Origin: Coriobacteriales bacterium
GTDB lineage: Bacteria; Actinomycetota; Coriobacteriia; Coriobacteriales; UBA8131
Reading direction: 5' to 3'
NCBI GenBank assembly: GCA_031263665.1
Contig: JAISFJ010000063.1
Location: forward strand, 1 to 6,888
Length of the DNA: 6,888 bases
A program made the position numbers and the translations under genes. Shown piece after piece: positions 6,093-6,888 of this stretch (positions within the stretch are counted from its first letter, which is position 1; each line of letters starts with the position of its first letter). The notes under the pieces were generated by a model. That model saw only the letters and a program-made list of their open reading frames with translations. It was not told the origin of the DNA and did not search any database.

Positions 6093-6153
6093 AGGGAAAC
6101 CCCGCGTCTTTGTACTCAGCACCCACTTTTACCCGCCCAACTCCCCTAAGATT

Positions 6154-6888
6154 CTACTGAACGCTTACGCCCAGATAGGCGCGCAAATAGACATCAACAT
6201 CGGCCGCCTGAGAGCGTACGATTTTGTAATCTTCGCGAATCTGCTTTGTTGCTTCCTCGTAGGCTGCGACCACAAGGTTAAGCGGCTCGGTGGGAAACGC
6301 GGCGGCGAGTTCGACCGCTTCGGCATCCTTGGTGACAAACTCTTTGTTCTTGGCGGTGGCGGTGGCGCGGTCGCCATCTAAAAACGCCTGGTCAGAGGCG
6401 AGAGCAAGCTCAGCAGACGCCGTCTTTGCGCTGAGATAATCGCTGAGGGCCTTGGTCTCCACGTTGGCAAAAGCATCCGTCGCGGCGGTGAGCGCCTCCT
6501 GTGCAAGAGCAAACTTGTCAAGCGCACTCTGATTGTAGTCGCGGGACTCCGCAACAGAACGCGTCCCGTTCTCGGCCACAACCTCAACCGCGGAGCGCAT
6601 GTCGGCGTCAGCGTCGACGATGAGCGTCCAGGCGCGCTCCAAGCTGAGTGCGCTGGTCATGGCGGCAACATCGTAGCCGATAAGCTGGCTACTCAAATCG
6701 AGCATCTGTTTACGATACGCGGCGGCGTCCTGCGCGTGTTGGGCCAACTCCTGCCGTTCATCCTCAAAAAAAGTCTCCTTCGCCTGCTCGGCCTTACCAA
6801 TGGCGCCATCGAGAGACTCTTGCGCACGCGTGACCTGCTCAAGCAGCGCCTCAAGCCGAGGTATATCTTCTTCCGCAATTTGACTTTC
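6154..6888 (-). CDS. Alpha-helical, probably coiled-coil protein of unknown function (N-terminus outside window)
   Basis: The frame is open to the right edge, giving 244 C-terminal codons. The in-frame TTG at 6747 lies inside a continuous helical stretch (LEALLEQVTRAQESLDGA upstream of it), so it is not the likely start. The protein is rich in Ala, Glu, Asp, Gln and Lys, almost free of Pro and Gly, and has no Cys in the visible part. It reads as several long helices with heptad-like spacing, the composition of helical-bundle sensor or surface proteins. A short Pro-containing turn (AAFPTEPLN) near the C-terminus breaks the last two helices. The product ends in YLRAYLGVSVQ. No catalytic or binding motif is seen, and any signal peptide or membrane anchor would lie in the missing part. 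Third-position GC bias supports real coding. It could be the helical part of a secreted lipoprotein or a chemoreceptor-like sensor, but nothing here proves it. Confidence 0.75.
   Translation of the reverse strand, partial: ESQIAEEDIPRLEALLEQVTRAQESLDGAIGKAEQAKETFFEDERQELAQHAQDAAAYRKQMLDLSSQLIGYDVAAMTSALSLERAWTLIVDADADMRSAVEVVAENGTRSVAESRDYNQSALDKFALAQEALTAATDAFANVETKALSDYLSAKTASAELALASDQAFLDGDRATATAKNKEFVTKDAEAVELAAAFPTEPLNLVVAAYEEATKQIREDYKIVRSQAADVDVYLRAYLGVSVQ

Overview
The window looks like the chromosome of a moderately GC-rich Gram-positive, most likely an actinobacterium of the Coriobacteriia type. The grounds are a tandem pair of short TrkA proteins of the CeoB/CeoC kind, integrase sequence style and GC-biased third codon positions. 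No genus can be named from the sequence alone. All chromosomal genes read on the minus strand. Only the integrase reads on the plus strand.

Layout from left to right. (1) 1-847: the C-terminal part of a tyrosine recombinase, cut by the left window edge. It marks the end of an integrated element that extends further left. (2) 848-1260: an RNA region with a strong rho-independent terminator, a complete tRNA-Ala(UGC), a candidate promoter that overlaps an 11-bp tandem repeat, and a second tRNA-Ala(UGC) copy that is intact only up to its T-loop. The integrase converges on the 3' end of the intact tRNA, the usual arrangement at a tRNA attachment site. (3) 1265-2623: two TrkA-type regulatory subunits of a potassium transporter, separated by 15 bp, with a small hairpin over the ribosome binding site of the second. 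(4) 2687-6049: a 1120-residue membrane protein whose two ends form an M28 metallopeptidase-like domain, separated by about 700 residues of low-complexity, probably disordered sequence. Most metal-binding and catalytic positions of the family appear to be lost. (5) 6154-6888: the C-terminal 244 codons of an alpha-helical protein of unknown function, cut by the right edge.

The M28-like gene has its own -10 box and lies only 63 bp upstream of the TrkA pair, with no terminator seen between them, so the three are probably co-transcribed. No TrkH/KtrB channel subunit is present in the window. The most interesting points are the split, apparently inactive M28-like protein and the broken/intact tRNA-Ala pair next to the integrase.
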